A stretch of 64,000 nt of DNA from Lichtheimia corymbifera B2541. Taxonomy: Eukaryota; Mucoromycota; Mucoromycetes; Mucorales; Lichtheimiaceae. The notes under the pieces are model-generated. The model saw nothing but the letters and a program-made list of their open reading frames with translations, was not told where the DNA came from and made no database searches. Made by a program: the position numbers and the translations under genes. The stretch covers positions 1 to 64,000 of the forward strand of contig JNEU01000786.1 of the NCBI GenBank assembly GCA_000697475.1, in the 5' to 3' direction. Shown here in pieces: positions 31,359-43,843 of the stretch; positions within the stretch are counted from its first letter, which is position 1, and every line of letters begins with the position of its first letter.

Positions 31359-32482
31359 GGTGTTTGTGTGTGGAGAAGAAAAAAGAGATGGGAAAACAAG
31401 CGTCGTCATCCATTTCTCCTCTTTTTATTACACATATCTTCACGTGCATTTGTGCAGCGGCAAATGAATCACATGTCAAAACTTTAGCATGTGGAGAAAA
31501 ACTCCACGCTGTTTCACAAGATCACTCATGCCTTTTCTCCACAAATCTGAATCACATGCTGTTAGACAAGGTACCAATAGCTGATGAAGGGGAACGATCT
31601 CATTGTATCACGCCAATGATGTCAGCCTAGTCCACGCTATGTTCATATCGAGTGTTTTGATTTCCCAAAGTATTATGGAGCCTGTGTGCCGATACATCGT
31701 GGTCTGTTGCTACATATTACAATAAAATCGTCAACCACTCCTTCAATTGAACTGGTGAGCTGCACCATGTACCGATACAGGGGCGATAAGATGCTGCAGC
31801 TGGCACACAAGTATTCAGCTGCATGAGGTATCCTTCATATGGAGGAGCCCAAAGATCAAACATCCTTGGATTGGTGCTTGGTGGTGCGTTGTTACATGGA
31901 TGTTCATCGGCAATCTATGCAAGGTTTTGACCTCTTAACTCGAGCAAATTTGCGGTGACCAAGTATTTTAATTCGTTTTACATAGGCGAGAAGATAACAA
32001 TGACGATATGCTTAAGAATAAAAGCAAGCAATGGGACCCTTGGTAGCTTCCATTTGAAGAGTTACCCAGAAGCAATAGGTAGGAGGTATACATGTAAATA
32101 CATCGCTAACAACAAAGAAGCACCATGGAGGCGTGGACATGCAATGTATGATAGGCCCCTCTTTTTCGACTGGATAATGCTAGAAGTTTATTTCCTTTTT
32201 TGTTAGTTCAATACTCCATTATATATGAAGCACCTTCCAAGTATGAACGAGGGGGAGAAATTGTTTTCATTATGATGATGAAAGGAGAAGGCCTGTGTAC
32301 TGGCAAGTGACACTTGAAATCTCGATGCCACCATGTGCATATTTCCTATAACGGTGATAAAAGGAGGGGGAGAGAAGGTAGAAAAGATATTGTGAAGCCC
32401 AATAAGACACTATATATAAGGCAGGTCTTTACAGTATAACCTTGAAATAAGCATCCGCTCTCAATCCCTTTTCTTCATCACG
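31359..32482. promoter_or_regulatory. Intergenic region with TATA box of the small secreted protein
   Basis: 1.1 kb without a recognisable gene. TATATATAAG at 32411-32420 is a well-placed TATA box about 70 bases before the ATG at 32483. The first part is the SCP2 gene promoter. Confidence 0.5.
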
Positions 32483-32764
32483 ATGATTATTGGGTTATCA
32501 CCATCATTGCGTCTCATTCTTTTTATCAGTACCATTTTTGCCTTGGTGACCCTAGTGGTTTCCGCTGACTCTGCCTCTAAGGAACTTGCAAAAGCAAACA
32601 AGAAGGATGAGCCCAAAAGAATATCTTTCCATATTGGAGCTAAATGCAAACAAGCAACTGTCAGAAAACGATCCACACAAGAGCAGCACGTAGAACAATC
32701 GGTTACCTTCCAGGATGACGAAGGCGATAATGCACTTGCTCAATGCCGTACAGAAAGCGGATAA
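32483..32764 (+). CDS. Small secreted protein, unknown function
   Basis: A single exon encodes 93 residues. Residues 1-28 look like a signal peptide (LRLILFISTIFALVTLVVSA, cleavage near ADS). The mature part is charged and Lys-rich with two Cys (about residues 54 and 89), so one disulfide is possible. A TATA box at 32411 supports a real, possibly regulated gene. I do not recognise a family. Candidates are a cell-wall or effector-like secreted peptide, but there is no direct evidence for a role. Confidence 0.55.
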   Translation: MIIGLSPSLRLILFISTIFALVTLVVSADSASKELAKANKKDEPKRISFHIGAKCKQATVRKRSTQEQHVEQSVTFQDDEGDNALAQCRTESG

Positions 32765-33575
32765 GAAGGATACGATGATTCAATACCTCGATGACACAAC
32801 TACTTACGCTTACTGACCTTTTTAATTAAGCATCATCATGCCCGCTTGATGATACCATTTTATGAGCATACACCATGTAATTTTATTAATTGGTCCATAG
32901 GAGACATAAACAAGTCAATCATGTAATAAAAGAAGGCTTAAAGACCTTCGTAACTTGATACCCTTTTGCTTGTCTAATTGAATGGCTTCCATATGTAATC
33001 AAAATGCACCGTTTTTTCCTTTGCATGCATACTAGTGCCTATGGCAAGTATAATACAAGTTGACGAAGCACAAGTTGCTGCTTAGTTTTGCCACAATACA
33101 ATGCAGCAGTAATAGTATAAACAGCAAGTATAATCGGACATACATTTTTCATATAAGACATCGCTACGCAAGTACTTGCCATAGCACATAGAGGATTATG
33201 TATTTTCTTTCAGGTTTTCATCGAAATGCTGTATCAATAATGAAGCCAGCAATATCTTTTATGGCGATGGGATCATCATTACGCGGGTGCAATGAATGCT
33301 CACTCATATTCAGATGTTTCGACCACCAAAAGAAAAAGAGCTAGAATAAGCAAACTTTCTAGTTTTGATATCATCAAAAGTCGCAGAACACGATCAGAGC
33401 CATATCAGGAAGGTAGATATCGGTGATACATAAGCATAGGTCGGGGTTTTGGGTAACGTTGATGTTGATGGACAAATGACCCGCTAGGATCTCTTTTCAA
33501 CTTGAATCCTTTCCATCTCCTTCTTCCTTCTTGATCTCGCGCGCGGGTTAGTCTTTTTTCTTAAACATTATCCAC
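32765..33575. other. Intergenic region, nothing recognised
   Basis: 811 AT-rich bases between the small secreted protein and PGDH. The last 60 bases include a pyrimidine-rich leader (CTTCTTCCTTCTTG) before the PGDH start. Confidence 0.4.
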
Positions 33576-35051
33576 ATGGCCAACGATACCATAAACAACA
33601 TCAATATTCAAATGGATCAGCAGCAGCAGCAGCAGCAACAACCTACTGTGCGTCGCACCTCTTTTAGTCAACCCAAACCCAAAGTACTTCGTCCTTTCAA
33701 TACATCCGAAGTCAAAATCCTTTTATTGGAAAATGTCAACGAGACTGCCGTCAAAGCATTCAAGAAACAGGGTTATCAGGTATGTATAACAGAAAATGCT
33801 TGGGGTGTGGTTATCATTTATTGACGTCTCAAGTTTAGGTTGAAACATACAGCAAAGCACTTGTAGGCGATGAGTTGATTGAGAAGATCAAGGATGTGCA
33901 TGTCATTGGCATTCGTTCCAAGACCAAGTTGACCAAGCAAGTGCTTGACGCTGCCCACAATTTACTGGTGATTGGATGTTTCTGTATCGGGACCAACCAA
34001 GTGGATTTGCAGGCAGCTGCAACCAAGGGTGTAAGTGGGCATGGAATGCATGGGTTGGCTGATGATTTGCAAAGCTGATAAGACCCTTTATTAGATTGCT
34101 GTATTCAATTCCCCTTTCAGCAACTCGAGATCTGTAGCTGAGTTGGTGATTGGTGAAATTATCACCTTGGCGCGTCAATTGGGCGACCGTAACCGTGAAA
34201 TGCACCAAGGTGTATGGAACAAGGTGTCCAAGGGATGTTATGAAATCCGTGGCAAGGTGCTCGGTATTGTCGGTTACGGGCATATTGGATCCCAATTATC
34301 GGTGCTTGCGGAGGCCATGGGAATGACGGTGTACTTTTATGATGTATTGCAAATCATGCCATTGGGAACCGCCAAACAAGTCGATACGCTTGAGGAATTA
34401 CTTTCGGTTGCTGACTTTGTGTCGCTCCACGTGCCAGAACTTGAAGAGACCAAAAACATGATGGGAGAGCGTGAAATTATGGGATACATGAAAAAAGGAA
34501 GTTATCTACTCAACAATGCTCGTGGTACTGTCGTCCATTTGCCTGCATTGGCTAAAGCCTTGCAATCTGGTCATCTTGCTGGAGCTGCTGTAGACGTGTA
34601 TCCCAAGGAACCAGCAGCTAATGGTCCTCACTTTAAAGACTATCCTGACTTGCTCGAGTCGCCCAATCTTATCTTGACACCCCATATTGGTGGATCCACC
34701 GAAGAAGCTCAACGCATGATTGGTATTGAAGTGTCCACAGCACTCATTCGATTTATCAACGAGGGCGGATCATTGGGTGCTGTCAATTTCCCAGAGATCG
34801 ATTTGCGTGCTATTCGGGAAGAAGAAAAGGTCGTGCGTGTGTTGTATATTCACAAGAATGTTCCTGGTGTCCTCAGAGAAATCAACGAGATCTTTGCAGA
34901 CCACAATGTCGAAAAGCAGTATTCAGACTCGAAAGGCGATGTTGCCTATGTCATGGCGGATATTGCCAACGTCTCCCAAGAAGATTTACACAAGCTCTAT
35001 GATGCTATCAATTCAACTACGGCCAATATCAGAACGCGTGTTCTTTACTAA
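33576..35051 (+). CDS. SER3: D-3-phosphoglycerate dehydrogenase
   Basis: Three exons (33576-33779, 33839-34030, 34095-35051) give 450 residues. It catalyses the NAD-dependent first step of serine synthesis from 3-phosphoglycerate. The NAD-binding loop is VGYGHIGSQL, the catalytic Arg is in NNARGTVV, the Glu region is AAVDVYPKEPAA, and the catalytic His is in PHIGGSTEEAQ. A C-terminal ACT domain (VLYIHKNVPGVLREINEIF) suggests serine feedback. The first 35 residues carry a run of eight Gln, which is low complexity and not part of the enzyme. Confidence 0.95.
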
Positions 35052-35342
35052 AAGCATATCCCCCTTTTCACTGCCCCCATACTATTGCATTTGTTGTCTC
35101 GTTAGAAAAAAAAGTACATAAAAAGCCTCACTCCTGTTTTCTTTTATCTGTATGCGTTGAGTGATGTGCTGGCCTATCTCAGACATATTATTCTCCAAAC
35201 TTTGGTATTGGAACATGATGTTGAAAAATGTCTACGTTTTCTTTTTAAAATGGGGGGGGGGGAAATATGGGCTATGTACATGTTGGATATGTATCTTTTT
35301 TTTGTATGTTGCTTCTCTATTTACGTTGGCATTGGATAATGA

Positions 35343-38178
35343 TCATGATTGGTTATCATCGTTATTGCCCTTTTCTTGCTGCAGAAGTTTCTTGAGTAGT
35401 TGATCAAATTGAGCCAAGTCAACCATCGGTGCTGTTGCTGTAGTCTTATTTTCTTCCCCAGACGACGATGACGGCGATGATGATGACTGTTGTTGCATGG
35501 CTGTTGTGGCAGCAGCTGTCATGGCAGCAGCATACATGTTGGCAACCATGGCTACAGCTTGTGGATTTTGCATCCATGATGTCGACTTGTGTTCTTCCTT
35601 GTCATCCTTTTGTTCACCAGTATCGTTCACAGGAGAATGGGACTCTGCAGTAGTGTCAGCAGCAGCGTCTGGTGATAGGACATCCACCATATCCAGCAGC
35701 TTTTTGTATCCTTGGGGATGTTGTGTTGTTGCCTTGATACGATGCGTAAGCACATGCTTCACCTGATGAGCAAGTTCTTCCCGTTGTCGATCATCCAGCA
35801 ATCCTGACATGGCGAGTACTTTTTGAATGAACCCAACACCGTGTACCAAATCCATCAAGATTTCTTCCAAAACATCATCTCGGAATAAGGTCTTGAACAA
35901 CAAATGACGAGCTTCAGGTTCGGTGTCTTGCTGAAGAGCCTTTAACACAACGGTGGATCCGAGTTTGTGGGTACAGAGCTTGGCCAAAAACGGTAAGAGG
36001 CGTGGACACAGGACACGGAACTTGCCGGTCAGTTCCGGATGATCCATCAACCATGAGAGTAGCAAGACGCCATTGGTATTGGTTGCCAGCAACACAGCGT
36101 TTTGAATAACAGCAGATGCCACATAAATCTAATCATATCTCGGTTATATTGTGTGTTTGAAATGATGTTTTTCTCTTTTTACCTGTTGATCACGGGTCAC
36201 GAGCGGATTTTCAAGAATAGCCCGGATGGCCCGTGCACCAAACCTTCCTTGACTAATATCCCAGCACTTGCTTACAATTGCATCGAATATAAACTTGTCC
36301 TGGCTAGTCCCCATGTTGAGACAACATTGCACAACATAATTGCCAAATTGATCCAATAGCAGTAGTGGTACATAAGATGTAATGTTTTCACGAATAAGCT
36401 GTACTTGCGAAGGTGTTGACGCATGATCGATAATCTTTTGCGCAGCCCAAGTGCCATTCTTGTGTACACCAATCGATGCCAAATGGGGAGCAATGCGTTC
36501 CAGTAAATCTTGCTTGGTGTCATCACTGCAAAATTCAAAAATCCTTTGCACCACGGTATTGCCAATATAATCTATATCATCGATATCCAAAATGAGTGAC
36601 TTTTTCCGAGAGATAAAAAGGTGATGAAATGTTTGCTTACCACTACACAGTTCGACAATATCGTCATGACATTCCATGGCCAAATTCTCAGCCTCTTGAG
36701 TCGATATGGATCCAGAATCCAACACCTTTCGCATCTCGCGTAATCGCATGACGTCCACTTTACGTTCAGTCATTGGCTCAGGAACGGATGGGATAACAGT
36801 GCTGTAAATGATCGGTTCATGTTCTTCCATAAAGTCATGAGCACCTAGTTGTTGCATCATAAATCGACGTTCAGCCACCATAGCCTTGTGTAAATCTGGT
36901 GTTTCTTCATCCTCTTGCTCCTCCTTATTGGTATGCTTCATCAGACGAGACATCATCATGGCTGTTGCCCATTGTGTGGCTTGGTATGCTTCAGGGGTCA
37001 TAGCATGACTGTTACCACCACCACCAGTACCATTCAAAGATGAAGAGGAGGCTTGTTGTTGTGTTGAACCATTGGTAGTAGTCGTTCCTGTCATCCAATC
37101 TTGTCCGATACCACCACCTTCTTCATTGGCAGATGGCACCTTTGCAAATCCAATACGTACAGTGCCGGTACCCGGTCCAAGGATTTCCTTGTTTTGCAAG
37201 GACTTGCGTGCACGAACAGCATCTTCTTGGTGTTCAAAGTTGACGAAACCACAATTCTTGTGAGACAAGACACGTACTGAATCAATGGCACCAAAAGATT
37301 GGAAAATGGCACGGAGGATTGCTGGATTCATGTTGGCCGGTATATTACCCACCCCTATAATCAACATGGTGTAGGTGAGTGTCCATTCATCTCTTTCCTT
37401 CTCTGTTATAAAATAACTTACATAAAGCTCTTGTAGGACCTTGAGCATTGGGACCAGCTTCATTGGTAAGTGCCATAGCCAAGTTGACATCTGCTTTGCC
37501 ATATCCCACACGAACAGGTGTTCCTGCTAGCATGCTACCCAGCCTTGTTTCTAGATCATTCTTTGCAGATATAGCCGACTCCACGTCATTGAAATTGACA
37601 AATGCACATTCCTTGTCGGATAAGATACGAGCGCTTTCAACATGACCATACTCCGAAAACATACGAATGAGATCGGGGACACTGACAGAGGCATTGATAT
37701 TTCCCAGCCATAAGGCACGTGAAGGTATTTGTGCAGGTGCAGAAGGTGGAGATGAAGAAGAGGATGGCTCCATGATGCTTGTCTGTTGGGCATAAAAATC
37801 CTGGATGCATATTAGAATTAGGATTTTCATGATGCAAGTGCTCTATCTTTACCTTTGTGGCAGTCATTTCGGAAAGTTCACTCAATTGACTGTGGGAACC
37901 GATGCGACTAAACCCCCGAGATGTGCCTCCTCCAACAGCACCTCCTCCGAGTTCAGGCAAGTTACCACTGCTACGTGATCCTCTCAATGCTCGTTGTTGG
38001 TGTTGCTGTTGTTGCTGTTGTTGTTGGAGTCGTGCTTGTAATGCAGTCATAGGTATTGGAGGTGGTTGATGATGATGACTGGTCATATCGAAAAAGTTTA
38101 TGCCGCCATTGTTTCCGGGAGCAGGTATCATTTCTATTCCACCATCCATCATTCCTAAACTGATAGCTCTTGGTCTTT

Positions 38179-38209
<31 letters not shown>

Positions 38210-38851
38210 TTGTGCAGTAGTTGTGCTTGTAGCAAATGGAGTAAATGATACAGCAGAAGGATGAGGAGGATGATGATGAGGATGATGAGGTGGTGGATGA
38301 TGATGATGAGGATGATGCTGATGATGGGGATGAGGATGAGGGAATGGTGGGCGACCTGCAGCAATGGTGTATGCACGGTTCCGCTTCAAATCATCCGATA
38401 AAGTATCCAATAAAAGTGAATACGAAGATGAACCCGATCGACTACGTGTCGTTGCAGTTGTTGCTGTGGCTGCATCCGATGTTGGAGTATGATTGTTCTC
38501 ATCGTCTAAGCCAAGTGATGCTAGCGTGCTTGCCACTGTACTCGAAGCATTATCATCCACAGAACTACCGGATTCATAGGGTGAATAAGGTGAAGGTGTC
38601 ACTCCAGCAAAAAGTGACGCTGTCGATCCCGACCGATTCCGCGTTGCTTGTAAATGGAGATGGCTGCTGCTGGCTCCTGTGGTAGTAGAAGGAATGTTGC
38701 CGTTCCCATGAATGTCGACATAGGTCGGCATAGTATCGGCTCGTGCACGCCGGAGAGGTGGCTGCTGTTGTTGCTGTTGTTGCTGGTTTTCCATGGAAGA
38801 CGAACCAAAATGTGACATGTGCCCCATGGAATTTCTTGAGTGTGTTGACAA
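35343..38851 (-). CDS. RRM-PUF RNA-binding protein (Jsn1/Puf2-like)
   Basis: Five exons (38851-37853, 37800-37422, 37354-36641, 36571-36183, 36128-35343) give 1088 residues. After about 330 residues of Gln/His/Pro/Ser-rich low complexity come two RRMs: RRM1 (RALWLGNINASVSVPDLIRM, CAFVNF) and RRM2 (LWVGNIPANMNPAILRAIF, CGFVNF). Six or so PUF repeats follow (for example YIGNTVVQRIFEFC, FGNYVVQCCLNMG, LGSTVVLKALQQD). This order is that of yeast Jsn1/Puf1 and Puf2, which bind 3'-UTR motifs of membrane-protein mRNAs. The C-tail is again low complexity. The exon 2/3 junction restores the second LWVGN motif, which supports the splice call. Confidence 0.92.
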
Positions 38852-39457
38852 AAAAAAGAGAGCGAAAAGAAAAAGAGAGCGAGGAAGAGAGAAAGACGAA
38901 AAAAAAAAAGAGAAAGAAAAAAAAAGATGCGGAACAAGTACCCGTCAATACCAGAATGACTTTTTGATATAACACACACACACACACACACAATGTAAAC
39001 AACACCTTAAACGTACCTCATAAGCATGGGAGATGAGTCTGAAGCAGACATTCCAAGATGAATGGAAACATCCGTGGCATTATACTTGCGTGTATTGGAC
39101 GCTTCGTTCACCCAAGGAAAGTCCATGGGTACCAATACACTCAAAGAAAACAAGAGGAAGAGACAATACACACGCACGTCCCGGTGGAGCATAAATACTT
39201 CCCCCGCGAATACTCAGCTAAGGAAAAAGTTTTGGCCCACCGCTTCATTGTGCCGTATGTGTGTGCGTGTGTACCTGTGGTGTGCATTAACATCCATGGT
39301 GGTCCTGTCTCTCACCAAACAATTACATTCACCAGCAATGGTATATTCTAGAATTGTCACTACAACCATCATTTCTTATTGCCCGTCACGTGATGTATGC
39401 TTCAATTTACCAGCAGCATGAATTTTTATTTCTACTACAATTTCTTCTACCGCTGAC
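38852..39457. other. Promoter region of the RRM-PUF gene and simple repeats
   Basis: 606 bases with a long purine tract (38860-38935, AAAAAGAGAAAG type) and a CA repeat at 38972-38991. No gene seen. The tract is on the promoter side of the RRM-PUF gene. Confidence 0.5.
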
Positions 39458-42400
39458 CTATTGTGATGATGAAAGTGGCCACGCTGATTGGTCTTCATGA
39501 GCTGGCTGTGTTGCTCGTTGTGTCCATTCATACCATTCCGACCAGTCCATAGACGATGACAAGCTTGCAAATGGATTATTGGGATGATTTCGAAACACGA
39601 CGTTGTTACTGTTGCTGGCATTGGTAGTTGGCTGCCGTTGTTGCTCCAATGGCACCATATTATTGTTCAAGTTAGTCGTTGTAGAATGAAAAGGCTCTTG
39701 AATGCTGTGGTATGAATGAGGCATAGAAAATTGACGATCAGTGGTAGAAGACAATGATGCAGGAATAGCTGATGATGATGATATGCTGGTAGTTGTAGTA
39801 GTAGTATTGTACAAGCCAAAAGGAGTAGCCGACGATGATGTTGTAGATGATGCATAAATGGATGGTGTTGGTGTTGCGAGTTCATGTGAAAGCTGATGCG
39901 TACAGGTCGATCTAGATGAATGAGCCTTATATTTTGCCATGATATTTTGCTGTTGTTGATTGAAAGAAGCCGACATAGATTGCAATGTTTCAAGTTTGGA
40001 GTAAGAAGCCATATCTTGGAGCATGTGATCCAATTCCTTTGGGTCATCTGGTACGTTGTATCCAAATTGTTTGAGCGTATAAATTTCTTGGCTAGCGGGT
40101 GTTGCTGTGTCGTTGCATCCATCATCAGGTTGCATAGTTGAGGTTGCCATGTCAACGGGCTTGCCTTCTTTCAGATGAAGCAATGGCTGCTGAACCATAG
40201 TTGAAGAGGTATCAAGCATCTTGTTCCACGATTCTTCGTCATTGTTATGATTCCTGTTGTTGGTAATGGCTTGGGGTAAATAACCATCCTTGGCAGCAGT
40301 GGGTGTTTGTTGTTGCTGTGGAAAGGCATTTGGATCATTGTTTTGTTGCCCATTATTCTCAAGTCCCAGATCAGCTTGCAGCGCCTCTGTAATAAGCCCT
40401 ACAACATCATACAGCATCTTGCTGGCTGTCGACATGCTTCGTAATCGTTCAACAACACCCATCGCCCTACGTAACTCGGTACGACCTGGAGCAGAAATGC
40501 GGCCATCGGGGTTGCGTGAATTGTAAATATGGATCAAACAAAATTGAAAGATGGGATAAATGTTGAATGCGTATGGAAACATGACAAAGTCTCGCTTTGT
40601 CATTTGATCGGCAATATGAATTCCTCGGCTCGCTGCACTTGTGCTAATCCTGAATGAAAGGTAGGATGGTCGATCTTGCGCAGCAGCTCCTGTAGCATAG
40701 ATTCCTTGCCTTTCGATAAAGGGACGATGAAGTAAGATAAGACATGCAAAGTAACACAGTAGAATGGATGCTATAATAATGTAGATAACGTTAATATGTC
40801 ATTGAGAATACTATATTATGCCACCTCGTTTACCTATGCTTGAAGCAAAATATCCTTTTTGGTCGTCAAAATCCCGAAAGTTGGTATTCTCCAATGCTTT
40901 TGGAAAGCCAAAACGCCATTGTGTCAACTCGTGATCCAGCTGTGTAACAATGGCGTCACTGCCCTGCATGATCGAATACTGCTGAGCTCTTGGCGTATAG
41001 AGTCCCTGCAGGATGCGACCCAAGATCTCGGATAATTTGATAAGCTGGATGAATAGCTGATAAAACTCGGTTTCTCCTTGAATGGATTCGGGTCGAAATG
41101 TGGCAGATGGAAAACGCGGTGTCGCATCATCCTCTTCATCCTCAGGTTCGTCGAGAACTTCTTTCCAGCTGACTGATGGATTCGGGTATGTTACGTCGTT
41201 ATCCTGTATTTGGTAAGAAAGCGTCAGATTATCAGCGAAAAGAATATTGGAAAGATCGCTATTTACCTCCTCACGAATGCTGACAGGTCGCCCTAATGCC
41301 GTTGCCTGAAAACGATCCGAAATATGTAAAGCCCACCACACTCGTTTTCGTAGCTCTTTTTCACTGTCAGGGATATCCCATTCATCACAACAACGATTCA
41401 GTCCAAATCCTTGAGCCTATATATCCCATCAAAATATAAATAAAAGTTTGCATAAAGAGTCCTCTACCATTACTTACCACACGGATAGCCTAGACTCAAG
41501 CATAGGTTAGCTTCCATGATTGATAAAATGAGCCACCATAAGCTTACCAACCCATTTAATATCCATGCAGTAGACTCTTTGGCATTGATATGGCTGCTTG
41601 TATTGTGTAGTAAGAGCATAGCTTGGACTTTGGAAATAGACGATGACCATGCACTGTTGGTGACTGCATTGGATGCCTGTTCGAAAAATTGATAGCACCA
41701 CTCTGAAGGTACATCCCAAGATACATCGGGTGGAACATAGCGACCCTTGCTTCGTTGCCTTTTCGACTCACACACGAGATAACGAGAAGCTGCACCAAAC
41801 ATGGCATTCAGCAAATCAGCCGAAGGATATGTATCAGCTTGATCACGGTATTGTTTGAGAAACTCGGTCTTGTTGACGACTGGAAGAATCGGATGGACAT
41901 TTAGAAAATAGCTAATCCAAACATGTGAGATGGCTGCTGCTGTAGTTTTGTGATATAATGCTCAACTTACATTTGAAGCAAGCGATCACTTGTATGACGA
42001 TCGGCACCTGTGTTAGAATAAATCCAAAAGTTGACGCCTGTCTGCCGTTGAAAGAAGAGTTCTGGATTGATTGTTTCTGGCCGTTCCTCGCAGCCGGTGT
42101 CATGAGATGCACCCGCGGTACCATTATGAGCCATCATTTGCACGACTTGACGACCAAATAATCGATAATGTACACCGGAGGTCCCCAGTTCATCCAGACG
42201 ACCAGCAGGGATCTTGTACTGAAACAATTGTTGTATCAAGGATGTGTCTCCAATGAGTCGTACACGATCAGCCAAGGCGCCTCGTGGTAACTTCCGACGA
42301 TACAGTGATGGATCGCCATTGGATGATGTCTTTTTCCTTCGGGCCGTCAGTGATGCCGCTGACATTTTAGGTGATAACTTTTGCTGTTCAGCTGTCTGAT

Positions 42401-42849
42401 CCGCAAGCAAACGTTCAATTCTTTCAATGCGTGTCTCCAAGGCACCGATATATCTGTCATCATGTAATATATGAACATAAGATATGGTTTAATACAAAGT
42501 TCATTATCCTACCCTTTTGGTGGTCCACGCTTCTTGGCACTAAAAGATAAGATGTCATGATGTCAATTTTCTACCTCCATCATTATATGACACAACCACT
42601 CACCTTTGGTTGAATTCGCATGGTGTACCTGCATCTACACAATTGCTACATGCAGTTCCCGGTGTTGCATGGCATTTGACCTTCTTTTTTCTGCACATGT
42701 CGCTATGTATCATGCTATCAGTCAACGTTTTGTTTGAGACGGCGGGAAAAGATAACATACCATGCTCGAGTGATACGCATTCGTTTACCGCCACGTCGGC
42801 TTGGTTCCTGATTTGCAAGCAGCCCATTGTCCAATGAGGCTACATTCAT
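39458..42849 (-). CDS. XlnR-like Zn2Cys6 transcription factor
   Basis: Nine exons (42849-42761, 42702-42604, 42539-42513, 42453-41971, 41911-41548, 41489-41478, 41416-41267, 41203-40834, 40770-39458) give 968 residues. The cluster is ITRACDMCRKKKVKC, ACSNC and TPCEF, followed by the KKRGPPKGYIGALE linker that marks the XlnR/Xlr1 group. The Fungal_trans region includes NGLAIRVAQGFGLNRCCDEW, LRKRVWWALHI and GRPVSIREEDND. The C-terminal 350 residues are Gln/Asn/Ser/Thr-rich, a likely activation region. XlnR-type factors control hydrolase and sugar genes, but the target in this fungus is unknown. Exon 6 is only 12 bases and encodes AIRV. Confidence 0.88.
41478..41489 (-). other. Probable 12-base microexon of the XlnR-like gene
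   Basis: GCTATCCGTGTG lies between the acceptor GTCTAG and the donor GTAAGTAATGG. Flanking introns are 58 and 61 bases. It adds AIRV and produces G-L-A-I-R-V-A-Q-G-F-G-L-N-R, the conserved Fungal_trans signature (G-x-A-x-R-x-A-x-x-x-G-L-x-R). Without it the motif is broken. Confidence 0.75.
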
Positions 42850-43843
42850 AGCAGTGTTCGAGTGAGAGAGAGAAAAGCAAAAGAGAACGCGCAGGATATC
42901 TGGCTCGAGCTCTTTCCAAAAAGATATAATAATATATGAAAAGGTTCTGTATCGGGGTTGGCGGAACAATGATTCCCCTTGCTGATGGTGTCGCAATGTT
43001 TACCCGTTTGTATGTACCAGGTAAACTTTTACTCTTGGCACAGAAGCCCTAGAACGGCCGATATTCTGAGTCGTTGCTATGGATACATGCCTCTTCTTTT
43101 TCTTCGGCTGTGATATAAGGTGGGTACACCCAATGGTAAACATGTTGTATACACTTGGCTCTCATCGCTGGTTATGTAACGAAATACTTATGCAGTTGTT
43201 GTTTGACATTTTTGTAGTCGAAGGTCGTCAGTGAACTTTCAAAAAGATATACCCAGCTGTCAAGCCTTTATTGAATTAGCATGCATGACTGCGTGCAATA
43301 CACGTATACGGCATACACCATTGAGCATCTTGGAAGTCAACAGCAAAAAGAGACTTGAGGTCATGCCAATACAGTAGGGATATCATTAATAACTTGATCA
43401 TGTTTTATACAATAAACCACCAATTCAAACCAGTAATGTCCTTAGTACTCTGCGTTGGGTGTAGGTAGATGCAATGACAACTTGGTCATATATTATGTGC
43501 ACATCTCTTTTATTATCAATGCATGAACAACGCTTAGTCAAAGCATTCGGGTCATTGTACTAAAGGTATGTCATCCGTCATGGGTCATTCTTGGTTTGAG
43601 TTCATTGTCCTGTAGGAGATAAAGAAATGGGGTCTATGGTTCCATGCATAAAGGTACTCGTTGTTGTGGCACATGCAATGTCGGAAGTGCACCGCGTCTT
43701 TCTCTCCTCTCCCTCTCCCCTCTCTCTTTTTTTTTTGTTCACCGCCCTTGAAGCCTGTTCCCTTGTTTGCCGTGTAAAGCTTAAACGGAGGACAAGAAGG
43801 TGTTTCTTTCAATCTACTCTACACCATCCCATCTCTTATCCCG
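42850..43843. other. Divergent intergenic region, nothing coding
   Basis: 994 bases between the XlnR-like start and the kinase start. A CT-rich leader (43700-43738) precedes the kinase. No repeat or RNA gene recognised. Confidence 0.4.

Noticed and set aside
38155..38685. Long Ile/Leu/His-rich and Asp/Glu-rich ORFs antisense or shifted in the RRM-PUF gene
   Set aside because: They come from trinucleotide repeats of the real coding frame read in other frames.
41204..41266. Read-through of intron 41266-41204 in the XlnR-like gene
   Set aside because: The 63-base segment stays open, but it has GTAAAT..TACAG ends, and splicing gives the family-like SIREED junction.
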